Source of the DNA: Kaistella flava (ex Peng et al. 2021)
GTDB taxonomy: Bacteria > Bacteroidota > Bacteroidia > Flavobacteriales > Weeksellaceae
Direction: 5' to 3'
NCBI RefSeq assembly: GCF_015191005.1
Contig: NZ_CP040442.1
Span: 992,001-1,056,000 of the forward strand
DNA: 64,000 nucleotides
Of this stretch, positions 52,544 to 62,255 are shown piece after piece. The notes below the pieces were generated by a model. The model was not told the origin of the DNA. It searched no databases and saw only the letters and a program-made list of their open reading frames with translations. Within the stretch, counting starts at the first letter, position 1. The number at the start of each line of letters is the position of its first letter. The translations under genes were made by a program, and so were the position numbers.

Positions 52544-53800
52544 ATGACGATGAAAAATAAAAAATGGCTGATTTGGGCTGCTGCAGTTTTAGTTTTGGGA
52601 ATCGGACTTTGGTACTATTTCAAAAAAAGTGAGGCCGTCAAAATACAACTTACCACCGTAAAACCCGAAATGGGCGATATCACCGAATCCATTACCGCGA
52701 CGGGAACTATTCAGCCGGTCGATACGGTTGCGGTCGGTACACAAGTTTCAGGAACGCTGAATAAAATTTATGTCGATTTTAATTCGCAAGTAAAAAAAGG
52801 TCAACTTCTGGCGACTTTGGAACCTTCTTTATTAAAAGATCAGGCTTTACAGATCGCCGGGAATCTTGCCAATGCCAAAAGTAATTTAGCCTATAATCAA
52901 AATAATTATAATCGTCAACTGCAACTCTACAAAGTTGGAGCAATCAGTAAAGCCGATCTGCAAGTGGCCGAAAATCAAAACAATGCAGCCAGATCCCAGA
53001 TCATGTCAATTAATGCTCAGCTTTCTGCCGCCAATAAAAATTTATCATATACTAGAATTTACTCACCGATTGACGGTACCGTTTTATCCAGAAATGTAAG
53101 CGAAGGTCAAACGGTAGCTGCGAGCTTCAGTACCCCAACTTTATTCAGTATTGCTAAAGATTTAACAAAAATGCAGGTTCGTGCGTCAATTGACGAAGCC
53201 GATATCGGAAATGTGAAAGCTGGACAAAAAGTAACTTTCACGGTAGATGCTTTTCCTGATCTCAATTTTAGTGGTGAAGTCACTGAGATCCGTTTACACC
53301 CGACCGTTTCCGCCAACGTAGTGAATTATATCACCATCATCAATGCCGATAATGCTGAACTGAAACTGAAACCTGGAATGACCGCAAATATTTCAGTGAT
53401 TACAAGCGATATTTCTAAAGTCATGAAAATTCCAGCGCAGGCAGTTAACTTTAAACCGGATTCTTTAGTAGCCAGCAATTACACCATTAATTCTCCTTAC
53501 ACTGCAAGTCAGAAAAAACAATGGACCGGCCAAAAATCTACAGCTAATAAAGAAATGCCAAAAGGTGAAGCGGCAGTTTGGGTTTTGGCCACAGACCAAT
53601 CTATTTCCAGAAAAAAGATAAAAACAGGAACGAGCAATGACACCGATCTGCAGGTGATTTCAGGCTTAAGTGTCAACGACAATGTGATCACAGGTTATAA
53701 AACTTTAACCAAAAAAACAACCGGCGCTTCTAAAAGTCCCTTCTTGCCACAAAGATCTAGTGGAAAAAAACCAAGTGGCGGTGGCGGAGGACCAAGATAA
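52544..53800 (+). CDS. MacA-like efflux adaptor protein
   Basis: The 418-residue adaptor has an N-terminal membrane anchor (about 8-26), a barrel-sandwich/lipoyl part (GTIQPVDTVAVGTQVSGTLN and IYSPIDGTVLSRNVSEGQTV), a short helical hairpin between them, and a beta-barrel domain with PGMTANISV. The end is Lys/Gly-rich (KKPSGGGGGPR). It couples the ABC permease to TolC across the periplasm. A second in-frame ATG lies at 52550. Confidence 0.92.
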   Translation: MTMKNKKWLIWAAAVLVLGIGLWYYFKKSEAVKIQLTTVKPEMGDITESITATGTIQPVDTVAVGTQVSGTLNKIYVDFNSQVKKGQLLATLEPSLLKDQALQIAGNLANAKSNLAYNQNNYNRQLQLYKVGAISKADLQVAENQNNAARSQIMSINAQLSAANKNLSYTRIYSPIDGTVLSRNVSEGQTVAASFSTPTLFSIAKDLTKMQVRASIDEADIGNVKAGQKVTFTVDAFPDLNFSGEVTEIRLHPTVSANVVNYITIINADNAELKLKPGMTANISVITSDISKVMKIPAQAVNFKPDSLVASNYTINSPYTASQKKQWTGQKSTANKEMPKGEAAVWVLATDQSISRKKIKTGTSNDTDLQVISGLSVNDNVITGYKTLTKKTTGASKSPFLPQRSSGKKPSGGGGGPR

Positions 53801-53810
53801 ATGTAAAGAC

Positions 53811-54560
53811 ATGGCAAAAATATTAGAAATCATTGATCTTACAAGAGATTTTAAAATGGGCGCAGAAACCGTTCATGCTTTACGTGGCGTAAGTTTCACT
53901 GTAGAAGAAGGTGAATTTGTGACCATCATGGGACACAGTGGTTCCGGAAAAACGACGATGCTTAATATTTTAGGATGCCTGGATAAACCTACGGAGGGTG
54001 ATTATTTTCTGGATGGCGTCAATGTAAAAAATTTAGACAAAGATCAACTCGCTCGATTAAGAAATGAAAAAATCGGATTTGTTTTTCAGTCTTACAATTT
54101 ACTGGCAAGAACCTCTGCTTTAGAAAATGTGGAACTTCCGCTTTTGTACAATTCAAAAATATCGAGTCAGGAAAGATATGAACGTTCTTTGAAATCGCTG
54201 GAAACCGTAAAATTGAGTGACCGAATCAACTATCTCCCAAATCAAATGTCGGGCGGACAACAGCAAAGAGTTGCCATTGCAAGAGCCTTGGTCAACGAAC
54301 CCGTAATGATTTTAGCTGATGAAGCCACTGGAAATCTAGATACAAGAACGTCTTACGAAATTATGACTTTGATGCAGGAACTCAATCAACAGGGAAAAAC
54401 TATTGTCTTCGTAACGCACGAACCGGATATCGCCGTTTTTAGTGGAAGAACGATTACTTTGAAAGACGGAAGAGTCATCAAAGATGTGAAAAATGAAAAT
54501 ATTAAAAGTGCAAAAGATGCACTTGATGCATTGCCGGTAGATGTCGATTATAAACCCTAA
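53811..54560 (+). CDS. MacB-type ABC transporter ATP-binding protein
   Basis: The 249-residue ATPase has Walker A MGHSGSGKTTMLNILGCLDK, the Q-loop FVFQSYNLLAR, signature MSGGQQQRVAIARAL, Walker B MILADEATGNLD and the switch His in VFVTHEPD. These are standard for the MacB/LolD group. The ATG at 53811, 11 bp after macA, is used; an in-frame start at 53760 would overlap macA by 41 bp. In E. coli MacB this part is fused to the permease; here it is separate. Confidence 0.92.
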   Translation: MAKILEIIDLTRDFKMGAETVHALRGVSFTVEEGEFVTIMGHSGSGKTTMLNILGCLDKPTEGDYFLDGVNVKNLDKDQLARLRNEKIGFVFQSYNLLARTSALENVELPLLYNSKISSQERYERSLKSLETVKLSDRINYLPNQMSGGQQQRVAIARALVNEPVMILADEATGNLDTRTSYEIMTLMQELNQQGKTIVFVTHEPDIAVFSGRTITLKDGRVIKDVKNENIKSAKDALDALPVDVDYKP

Positions 54561-54563
54561 AAG

Positions 54564-55793
54564 ATGAAACTCTCAAATTTATTCAAAATTGCCTGGAAAG
54601 CCATTCTCCGAAATAAACTGCGGGCGTTTCTGACCATGCTCGGAATCATCATTGGTGTCGCTTCTGTTATCGCCATGACCGCCATTGGTGAAGGTTCGAA
54701 AAAAAGCATCAGCGATCAGCTTTCTTCGATGGGTTCGAATATGATTAACATTCGGCCGACAAGCAATGTGAATGTTTCGGGAGGTGCAAGAATTGGTGCG
54801 TCCGGGTTGCAGAGTTTAAAAACGGCAGATGTCGACGCGATTTTAAAAGGCGCTCCAGATGTTTCGTATGTTTCTCCAGCAGTACAAACCAATGGTCAAT
54901 CGATTAATGGTGCCAATAACTGGCCGACTCAACTTCAGGGCGTGAATGCTGATTATTTTAAAATCCGTGACTGGAAAGCTTCTGACGGAGCATTATTTAC
55001 GGAGAAAGATGTTTCTTCCTCCAGTAAAGTTTGTTTAATTGGACAAACGGTTTTAACCAATTTATTTCCAAATGGAGAAGACCCGATTGGAAAAGTGATT
55101 CGGTTTAATAAAATTCCGATGACGATTATTGGTGTGCTCGAATCGAAAGGCGCCAATACGTTTGGTCAGGATCAGGACGATGTAATCATTGCACCATTTA
55201 ATACCGTGCAAAGAAGATTTTTAGGAATTGATTATGTTCAAACAATCTACGCCGCTTCCACCAACGAAAATACATCCTCAAAAGCTTCTGATGAAATTTC
55301 TCAGATTCTTCGCAAACAGCATCATCTTTCTCCAGACGGAAACAGTGATGATTTTTCGGTGCGAACACAGGCAGAATTAATTTCGACTATGAGTTCTACC
55401 AGTCAACTTTTAACGGTGCTGTTATCAGCGATCGCGGGAATTTCCCTTTTAGTCGGCGGAATTGGAATTATGAATATCATGTACGTTTCGGTGACAGAAA
55501 GAACGAAAGAAATCGGCTTGCGAATGTCTATAGGTGCACGCGGAAAAGATATTCTGTATCAGTTTTTAATTGAAGCAATTCTCATCAGTGTAACTGGCGG
55601 AATTATAGGAGTAATCCTCGGAATTACCGTTACGAAATTGGTTACCGCTTTTCTCTCCTGGCCTACTTATATTACGGAATCCTCGATTATTCTTTCCTTT
55701 GTCGTTTGTGCAATTACTGGCGTTTTCTTCGGATATTATCCTGCTTTGAAAGCTTCTAAACTTGACCCAATTGAAGCCTTGAGATATGAGTAA
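54564..55793 (+). CDS. MacB-type ABC transporter permease
   Basis: The 409-residue permease has the MacB plan: a first membrane segment with RNKLRAFLTMLGIIIGVASVIAM (about 17-40), a large periplasmic domain (about 50-280), and three C-terminal segments in an FtsX domain with GGIGIMNIMYVSVTERTKEI and PALKASKLDPIEALRYE. It starts 3 bp after the ATPase gene. Substrates may include antibiotics or exported peptides, but none can be named. Confidence 0.93.
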   Translation: MKLSNLFKIAWKAILRNKLRAFLTMLGIIIGVASVIAMTAIGEGSKKSISDQLSSMGSNMINIRPTSNVNVSGGARIGASGLQSLKTADVDAILKGAPDVSYVSPAVQTNGQSINGANNWPTQLQGVNADYFKIRDWKASDGALFTEKDVSSSSKVCLIGQTVLTNLFPNGEDPIGKVIRFNKIPMTIIGVLESKGANTFGQDQDDVIIAPFNTVQRRFLGIDYVQTIYAASTNENTSSKASDEISQILRKQHHLSPDGNSDDFSVRTQAELISTMSSTSQLLTVLLSAIAGISLLVGGIGIMNIMYVSVTERTKEIGLRMSIGARGKDILYQFLIEAILISVTGGIIGVILGITVTKLVTAFLSWPTYITESSIILSFVVCAITGVFFGYYPALKASKLDPIEALRYE

Positions 55794-55995
55794 AAACCTA
55801 AATAATCACCGTTGCACCACACAAGTTTATAACACCAAATAAGTTTCATTATATGTTTTTTGATTTTTTTCTATTTAATAAAGAAATATTTTCATGATGA
55901 AATGAGAAAGCTTATTTTCACCATTAGAATATTCATTTAAGCAGCACCGTTTTTTTACTGCTGAATTCAGGACCAAAAAATTTAGATTAAAATTC

Positions 55996-58587
55996 ATGAT
56001 TAAAAATAGTTACTTATTTCTCAAAAAAACCATTTTGAAAATCAGATGGCAGGAAATTCTTGCGGTTTTAATTCTTTTTCTGGCGTTCGTTTTTTTCAGA
56101 AGTGAAAGAAAAGAAATGGCTTCTATTCTACCGCAGCTTTATCAGGCGAAACCATTTTGGATTGTTGCCGGAGTTCTGCTCACCGGCGTTTATATTTTTT
56201 TGCAAGCCGCAATGTACATGGCAAGTTTTCGGGCAGTTGGCGTAAAACTGAAACTTTCAGATGCGCTCGAATTATTTTTAAAAAGAAATTTCCTAAGCGT
56301 TTTTCTTCCTGCGGGCGGAATCAGTTCTCTCGCTTTTACACCGCGACAGATTCAGCGGAAAAATTATGATAAAAACAGCATTCATCAAGCGAGCGCCATC
56401 TATGGATTTATTGGAATTGTTACCGTTTTCCTAGTCGGAATCCCCGTAGTTGCGTACGCCGCATTTGTTAATAAAAATTTTGGAAATTCCTGGATTTGGT
56501 TGTTGGGCGTAGGAATTTTTATCGCAGCCGTTTTCTGGCTGGTGAATTCCCTTCGAACCAAAGGATTTATCTATCATTTTTTAGAGAAACATTTCCCGAA
56601 AAAAGTCACCGATATTGATGGGTTTTTCGGTGGCGAAATTCACAAAAAATATTTTTACATCACCATCTTCATTTCGACTTTAATCGAGTTTTGCGGAATT
56701 TTTCATTTACTGATTGCCATGTTTGCATTTGGTGCAACGGGATCTTTTTCTGCAGCGGCGGTAGGTTACACGATTTCAGTTTTGCTGATGCTGGTTTCTC
56801 CTTTTTTAAGAGGTCTTGGTGCGGTCGAATTTACTTTGATTTATATTTTGGCAAACTTTGGATTCTCTCACAGTGAAGGATTGGGAATTACTTTGCTTTA
56901 TCGGGTATTTGAATTTTGGTTGCCTTTATTACTGGGACTTTTTGCTTTTGTTTGGAAGGGCAGAAAAATCGTTGCCCGAATCTTTCCGGCACTTTCCATT
57001 TTCATTTTGGGCTTAATCAATATTGTTTCGGTAATTACTCCGCCACTTGCAGATCGTCTGAGAATCGGTAAACATTATCTTTCAGAAGATACGATGCATA
57101 TTTCAAAAATACTGACTTTAATCGCGGGAATTCTTTTGGTGGTAACGTCTGCTTATCTTTTGCGAGGTTTAAAAAGAGGGTGGTATTTTGCCCTTATTCT
57201 CGCTGTAATTTCTTTTTTCGGGAATCTAATTAAAGCACTTGATTATGAAGAAGCGATTGTGGCTTTGGTCATAATTTTCATGTTATTAATGAGTCGAAAA
57301 GAATATGTTTTAAAGACGAACAGAAAATATTTAAGACTTGGATTTTCGTGGGTCGTTGGACTATTTATTGCCGTAATACTTTTCAATTTTCTAAGTTTTT
57401 ACTTTATTGACAGACGCCATTTTGGAATTGATTTTACCTGGAGAGAATCTCTTTATTATACGGTTCAAAGTTTTTTTCTTTTTCAAGATAATGGTTTGAT
57501 ACCAAAAACTGGATTTGCCCGAGATTTTGAATATCTCAATTACTTCCTCGGAATTGTTTCTTGGTTATTGCTTATTTTCTCTGTGTTTAATGTTCGAAAA
57601 CTTGTCGATACTAAGGAGAGTTTCGACGATTTTGAAGAAGCACAAAATTTAGTACAGATGTATGGAACTTCACCGTTGGATTTCTTTAAAGTAGCAAAAG
57701 ACAAACAATTCTATTTTTCTGATGAGGTTGAAGGTTTTGTTTCTTACAGCGTTGCGAATAATTTTGCATTCGTCTTGGAAGAACCGGTTTGCGAAGAAGA
57801 TCATAAAGAAAAAATCATCGAGGAGTTTGAAGATTTCTGTAAAAAAAATGGTTTAAAATCGGTCTATTATCGAATTGACGAACAGAGTTTATTTCTATTT
57901 AAACCTTTAAAAAAACAGAAATTATTTATCGGTCAGGAAGCAATTATGAATACCGAAAACTTTAAATTAGAAGGAAAAGACAGAAAAACATTGAGAAACG
58001 GTTTGAATTCTTTAGCTAAAAAAGGATACACTTCAGAGATTCTTTACCATCCTCAGAATGAAGAAATCCTGAATGAAATTCAAAATATTTCAGATGAATG
58101 GCTGAAGGAATTCGATAAAGAGGAAATGGTTTTTTCGCAAGGAATGTTTGATCGCGCTGAAATAGAAAATCAGGATTTAATCGTAATTAAAAATGAAATT
58201 GGAAAGATCGAAGCGTTTCTTAATATTATTCCAGATTTTGCGCCTGAGGAATGTACGTATGATTTGATTCGAAAAACGGTAAACGCCCCAAATGGAAGCA
58301 TGGATGCGATGATTGTAAAACTTGTGGAATATGCTAAGTCAAAGGAATTGCTTTATATCAACCTTGGTTTAACGCCTTTAGGAGGAATTAAAGAACCCGA
58401 TAATACGGCAGAGGAAATATTAAAGTTCGTATATAATCGTATTGGGAGTTTTAAACATTATCAAAGCTTACGTGATTTCAAAGAAAAATATGCGGATCAA
58501 TGGGAAAATAAATATCTGATTTATGGCAATGATTTTGATTTGTTGCAAATTCCAGCTGCTTTGAATAAAATCACAAAACCCAAATGA
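55996..58587 (+). CDS. mprF: Aminoacyl-phosphatidylglycerol flippase/synthetase (MprF)
   Basis: The 863-residue protein has about 13 membrane segments in the first ~550 residues (flippase part, with FLPAGGISSLAFTPRQIQRK and FLRGLGAVEFTLIYI). A cytoplasmic GNAT-like DUF2156 synthetase domain fills about 570-863 (FSDEVEGFVSYSVANNFAFV, KDRKTLRNGLNSLAKKGY). It transfers an amino acid, commonly lysine, from tRNA to phosphatidylglycerol and moves the lipid outward, reducing the negative surface charge. The specific amino acid cannot be told. It overlaps the VirJ-like gene by 4 bp. Confidence 0.92.
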   Translation: MIKNSYLFLKKTILKIRWQEILAVLILFLAFVFFRSERKEMASILPQLYQAKPFWIVAGVLLTGVYIFLQAAMYMASFRAVGVKLKLSDALELFLKRNFLSVFLPAGGISSLAFTPRQIQRKNYDKNSIHQASAIYGFIGIVTVFLVGIPVVAYAAFVNKNFGNSWIWLLGVGIFIAAVFWLVNSLRTKGFIYHFLEKHFPKKVTDIDGFFGGEIHKKYFYITIFISTLIEFCGIFHLLIAMFAFGATGSFSAAAVGYTISVLLMLVSPFLRGLGAVEFTLIYILANFGFSHSEGLGITLLYRVFEFWLPLLLGLFAFVWKGRKIVARIFPALSIFILGLINIVSVITPPLADRLRIGKHYLSEDTMHISKILTLIAGILLVVTSAYLLRGLKRGWYFALILAVISFFGNLIKALDYEEAIVALVIIFMLLMSRKEYVLKTNRKYLRLGFSWVVGLFIAVILFNFLSFYFIDRRHFGIDFTWRESLYYTVQSFFLFQDNGLIPKTGFARDFEYLNYFLGIVSWLLLIFSVFNVRKLVDTKESFDDFEEAQNLVQMYGTSPLDFFKVAKDKQFYFSDEVEGFVSYSVANNFAFVLEEPVCEEDHKEKIIEEFEDFCKKNGLKSVYYRIDEQSLFLFKPLKKQKLFIGQEAIMNTENFKLEGKDRKTLRNGLNSLAKKGYTSEILYHPQNEEILNEIQNISDEWLKEFDKEEMVFSQGMFDRAEIENQDLIVIKNEIGKIEAFLNIIPDFAPEECTYDLIRKTVNAPNGSMDAMIVKLVEYAKSKELLYINLGLTPLGGIKEPDNTAEEILKFVYNRIGSFKHYQSLRDFKEKYADQWENKYLIYGNDFDLLQIPAALNKITKPK

Positions 58588-59252
58588 AAAAATTAGCGCA
58601 AATTTTAAGCATGTCTTCATTATTGCTTTTATTTTCCTGTCAGGATTCAGGTTTTCCAGTATCTGAATGGAACGGCAACAGCGACAAACCGGTTATTTTT
58701 TATATCAGTGGTGACGCCGGTTTTAATAATTTTTCGAAAACGTTTTCACAAGAACTTCACCGTTATGGTTATGATGTTTTTGCACTGAATACTAAAAAAT
58801 ATTTCTGGAAGAAAAAGACTCCTTTACAAGCCTCGCAGGACACTGAAAATTATCTGAAAGAGGTTATTAAAAATCGAATAAATAAAAAAATAATCATTAT
58901 TGGATATTCTTATGGAGCCGATGTTGCACCGTTTATCTATAACCGTTTCGATAAAGATTTTCAAAAAAAAATTCAGGATTTAATTATCATAGGACCTTCG
59001 CAAGTGAACGATTTTGAAATTCATCTTGAGGAATATATCACCGGCCACATGGAATATGGTTATAGCGTCATCAACGAAATTAATCATTTGAAAAATGTGC
59101 CTTTCACTTTAATAGTAAGCGATCTTGAAAAAATTTATTTTCCGAAAAATGAAATCACTTTAAAAAACTATCAATTTCTTCATCTTCCAGGGGATCATCA
59201 TTTCGGAGGCAACTCAAAAATGCTTGCAGATTCCGTTATAAAATATTTTTAA
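58584..59252 (+). CDS. VirJ/AcvB-family lipoprotein
   Basis: The 222-residue protein has a lipoprotein signal (Cys19 in LLLFSC) and an alpha/beta-hydrolase fold with FYISGDAGFNNFSK (oxyanion region), nucleophile Ser109 in GYSYGADV and the His of LPGDHHFGG. AcvB in Agrobacterium has been reported to hydrolyse lysyl-phosphatidylglycerol, and its gene is linked to an mprF homologue. Overlap with mprF here (ATGA) supports the same role: removing the amino acid MprF adds. Confidence 0.87.
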   Translation: MKKLAQILSMSSLLLLFSCQDSGFPVSEWNGNSDKPVIFYISGDAGFNNFSKTFSQELHRYGYDVFALNTKKYFWKKKTPLQASQDTENYLKEVIKNRINKKIIIIGYSYGADVAPFIYNRFDKDFQKKIQDLIIIGPSQVNDFEIHLEEYITGHMEYGYSVINEINHLKNVPFTLIVSDLEKIYFPKNEITLKNYQFLHLPGDHHFGGNSKMLADSVIKYF

Positions 59253-59256
59253 AAAA

Positions 59257-59565
59257 ATGTCAATTCCCAATAAAACCTCACAACACATTCTCCCTACGGC
59301 ATCAAATCTTTTAGGATTTTGTCTTATCGTCATCACCTCACTGCATATCAGTAATGCAACGATAAATTCTATCTTAGATGAATTTACAAGTATTGTTGCA
59401 GCAATGCTTTGTGTGTCGGTAATGCTGTCTTTTTTCTCCATTAAAAGTGAAAGTAGAATCTGGACGCACCGACTGGAGCTAGCGGCCGAAATCCTATTTG
59501 GTATTTCAATTATAGGAATTGGAATTATTGTAGTGGTTCTTTTGCATAAATTCTGGCTTAAATAA
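59257..59565 (+). CDS. Small membrane protein of unknown function
   Basis: The 102-residue protein has three hydrophobic segments (about 16-31, 45-62 and 74-98). No motif is recognised. It starts 4 bp after the VirJ-like gene, so it is likely part of the mprF transcript. It may assist that system, but this rests on position alone. Confidence 0.7.
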   Translation: MSIPNKTSQHILPTASNLLGFCLIVITSLHISNATINSILDEFTSIVAAMLCVSVMLSFFSIKSESRIWTHRLELAAEILFGISIIGIGIIVVVLLHKFWLK

Positions 59566-59631
59566 AGTTTATTCAGAAATAACGCTTACTTTTATTAAAG
59601 TTTGTAATAATCATTCTTTATAATTTAAAAA

Positions 59632-60195
59632 ATGAAAAATAAAAAATACGTCCTGGATCTCCTTAAAAGTGAAGACGAGCAACTTCACAAAATGCACGAT
59701 ATCATTGAAAAGGCGATAACGGAAGAAACGCTAATCACCACGACCATTCAAGACACTGATGAAGAGCGGACGTACGGCGAAAAACTTTCTGATAGAGTTG
59801 CTGAATTGGGTGGAAGCTGGAAGTTCATCATCATCTTTGGTGTTTTATTGATGATTTGGATTTTCTACAATACTGAAATTAAGCACAATAAAAGTTTTGA
59901 TCCATACCCGTACATTTTGCTTAATCTAATTTTGTCGTGTATTGCCGCAATCCAAGCGCCAATCATTATGATGAGTCAAAACAGAAAAGAAGTTAAAGAC
60001 CGCAAAAGAGCGATTAATGATTATATGATCAACCTCAAATCTGAGATTGAAATTAGAAATCTCCACGAGAAAGTCGACCTTTCTATAATCGATCAGTACA
60101 AGCATCTTTGCGATATTCAGCAGAAGCAACTAGAACTTTTAGAGGAGCTGAATAAGAAAGTCAAAATGCTGTCGAAACCGACCAATAATTCTTAA
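59632..60195 (+). CDS. DUF1003 membrane protein
   Basis: The 187-residue protein has two membrane segments (about 62-80 and 95-116) with the DUF1003 core LSDRVAELGGSWKFIIIFG, FDPYPYILLNLILSCIAAIQ and APIIMMSQNRKEVKDRKRA. It has charged helical N- and C-termini. The family is annotated as a two-pass membrane domain without known function. Confidence 0.88.
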   Translation: MKNKKYVLDLLKSEDEQLHKMHDIIEKAITEETLITTTIQDTDEERTYGEKLSDRVAELGGSWKFIIIFGVLLMIWIFYNTEIKHNKSFDPYPYILLNLILSCIAAIQAPIIMMSQNRKEVKDRKRAINDYMINLKSEIEIRNLHEKVDLSIIDQYKHLCDIQQKQLELLEELNKKVKMLSKPTNNS

Positions 60196-60274
60196 AAGTT
60201 TGCGAGCTGATTTAGAATGAATTTCAAAAAATCAATTATATTTAAATCGAATTTCACGCCTTAATTAAAATAAA

Positions 60275-60718
60275 ATGACGAAAGACGAACTGCTTAACAA
60301 AGCTATTAAATTAGCTCAAAAAGCGCATAAAGGACAAACCGATAAATTCGGAACACCATACATCGGTCACGTGATGCGAGTGATGAATGCAGGAAAAACC
60401 TACGACGAAAAAATCGTTGGAGTTCTTCACGACGTCATCGAAGACTGCCCGGAAATCACTTATGAAACTTTGGTTGAAGAAGGCTTTTCTGAAGAGATAA
60501 TTTTCGCGATTAAATGCCTCACCAAAACTCCGGCAGATGTTGATTACAAAGAATTCATCAAACAAACTGAACAATCTCCATTGGCCGTTTCCGTAAAATT
60601 AAATGATTTGCAGGACAATATGAATCTGACCCGATTTAATAATTTGATGACAGAAAGAGATATGAAAAGATTGAATAAGTATCTGACGGCTTATCTTTAT
60701 TTAAAAGAAAAATACTAA
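60275..60718 (+). CDS. HD-domain hydrolase (SpoT/MESH1-like)
   Basis: The 147-residue protein resembles the hydrolase part of RelA/SpoT: AQKAHKGQTDKFGTPYIGHV (His32), VLHDVIEDC with the HD pair His52-Asp53, and VKLNDLQDN with a further metal Asp. It may hydrolyse (p)ppGpp or another nucleotide; there is no synthetase domain. Its stop overlaps the stop of the convergent rluF gene by 3 bp. Confidence 0.85.
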   Translation: MTKDELLNKAIKLAQKAHKGQTDKFGTPYIGHVMRVMNAGKTYDEKIVGVLHDVIEDCPEITYETLVEEGFSEEIIFAIKCLTKTPADVDYKEFIKQTEQSPLAVSVKLNDLQDNMNLTRFNNLMTERDMKRLNKYLTAYLYLKEKY

Positions 60719-61443
60719 TTAACCGTTTTATCAGAATCCGAAACCAAGGCTTTTAATTCGCTCACTTCCGCTTCAGTTAAATCCCGCCACTTTCCGATTG
60801 GAAGATCAAGTTTAATATTTAAAACACGGATTCGTTTAAGTTTTTTTACTTCATAACCACAGAACTCACACATTCTACGAATCTGGCGGTTTAAGCCTTG
60901 TGTCAAAACAATTCGGAACGATAAATTATCGATTTGTTCTACTTCGCATTTATTGGTAATGGTATCCAAAATCGGAATTCCGCCACGCATTTGCATTAGG
61001 AATTTCGGTGTGATTGGTTTGTCAACTCGTACAATATATTCTTTTCCGTGGTTGTTTCTGGAACGAAGAATTTTGTTCACAATATCACCATCATTCGTCA
61101 GAAGAATTAATCCTTCACTCGGTTTATCTAATCTGCCAATCGGGAAAATTCTTTTCGGATGATTCACGAATTCGATGATATTATCTCTTTCTCTTTTGGT
61201 ATCAGTAGTACAGACAATTCCGACCGGTTTATTCAATGCGATATAAACGGGTTCTTCTTCTGTTTTTTTTATGGTCACTCCATCCACGAAAATCTCATCA
61301 TCGTCAGAAACTTTAGTTCCCATTTCTGGAACAGCGCCATTGATGGTTATTCTTCCCTCTTCCAACATTCGGTCTGCTTCTCTGCGTGAACAGAATCCAA
61401 CTTCTGAAAGGTATTTATTTATTCTAGTCTTTTCCATACTCAT
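60715..61443 (-). CDS. rluF: RluF-like 23S rRNA pseudouridine synthase
   Basis: The 242-residue enzyme has an S4 domain (RINKYLSEVGFCSRREADRM, about 6-50) and a catalytic domain with GRLDKPSEGLILLTNDG, whose Asp is the nucleophile, and RQIRRMCEFCGYEVKKLKRI. This fits RluF, which modifies 23S rRNA, rather than RsuA. It is much shorter than the synthase at 6363 and lacks its basic N-terminus. It overlaps the upstream gene's end by 20 bp; an alternative ATG lies at 61437. Confidence 0.88.
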   Translation of the reverse strand: MSMEKTRINKYLSEVGFCSRREADRMLEEGRITINGAVPEMGTKVSDDDEIFVDGVTIKKTEEEPVYIALNKPVGIVCTTDTKRERDNIIEFVNHPKRIFPIGRLDKPSEGLILLTNDGDIVNKILRSRNNHGKEYIVRVDKPITPKFLMQMRGGIPILDTITNKCEVEQIDNLSFRIVLTQGLNRQIRRMCEFCGYEVKKLKRIRVLNIKLDLPIGKWRDLTEAEVSELKALVSDSDKTVN

Positions 61444-62002
61444 TATAATTTTTGTTACTGAAGATCGTTAGCCCGTAAAATAACCCCACAAAGGTAACTC
61501 CGGTATTTCCTAATTGTTGACCTTCAAAATATAAGCCGCCTTGCTGGCTTAATCTTTTACTGTGAGAAACTAATTTTCCCACTTTTATTCCAAATAAATC
61601 TGAATTTTCAACCACCGATTTATTCAGTTGAAATCCATAAGTCAAATCAATAAAAACAGGTTCTCCATCATCAACATTGAAAAGGATTTTCGGTTGGATA
61701 ATTCCGTACACAATATGAAAATTATCGGTCGTGTACGTATATTTTAATCCGCCGCCTAAAGACAAATTCGGAATAAAATTAAATCCTGTAACTGCTGAAA
61801 TTCCGTAAGAAAAATCGTTCGGATAATTCACAGGAGGATTATACGGATTGTTGTCTCTATCTCGATTTCCTTGAATGATATTTGATAAATTAAATCCTGC
61901 ACTCACTTCCGGACTGAAATAAAAACCCTGGATTGGTCTTTTCTCCGTTTGGCCAAATCCAAAAATAGAAACCAATAAAAGCAGTAGGGATAATTTTTTC
62001 AT
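61424..62002 (-). CDS. Outer-membrane-beta-barrel-like secreted protein
   Basis: The 192-residue protein has a signal peptide (1-18, ending GFGQ) and alternating strand-like segments (GFYFSPEVSAGFNLSNI, LSLGGGLKYTYTTDNFHIVYG, GVTFVGLFYGLTIFS) that suggest an eight-stranded barrel. Its function is not recognised. Its stop overlaps the start of rluF, so they are probably one transcript from the promoter at 62031. Confidence 0.7.
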   Translation of the reverse strand: MKKLSLLLLLVSIFGFGQTEKRPIQGFYFSPEVSAGFNLSNIIQGNRDRDNNPYNPPVNYPNDFSYGISAVTGFNFIPNLSLGGGLKYTYTTDNFHIVYGIIQPKILFNVDDGEPVFIDLTYGFQLNKSVVENSDLFGIKVGKLVSHSKRLSQQGGLYFEGQQLGNTGVTFVGLFYGLTIFSNKNYNEYGKD

Positions 62003-62030
62003 TGATCGAAAATTATGTATTTTAAGATTG

Positions 62031-62038
62031 CAAAGTTA
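62031..62038 (-). promoter_or_regulatory. -7 element for the barrel protein-rluF unit
   Basis: TAACTTTG on the minus strand fits TAnnTTTG, 28 bp before the ATG at 62002. Confidence 0.45.
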
Positions 62039-62194
62039 AACACATATTGCACAAATATTTTCACAAATTACACTAGTGAAAAATTAACCATTAAGATAAA
62101 GATTAAGAAGTTAAGTTTATTAAGATTTCCTTTGGAAATTAAAATGCACTCCACTTTTTAGATCTTTTGATTGGCTTAAATAAACATTTATCTT

Positions 62195-62242
62195 TTGTGA
62201 ATCCTGCCGGCAAGGCAGGTTTGCGGTTTAAAAAATTCACAA
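62195..62242. repeat. Nested inverted repeat downstream of truB
   Basis: TTGTGAAT (62195-62202) and ATTCACAA (62235-62242) are perfect inverted 8-mers. Inside them CCTGCC and GGCAGG (62203-62219) form a GC-rich hairpin, unlike the surrounding AT-rich DNA. It lies just past the truB stop and could end its transcript, though no clear T run follows. Confidence 0.5.
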
Positions 62243-62255
62243 TTCAAATTTTTCT

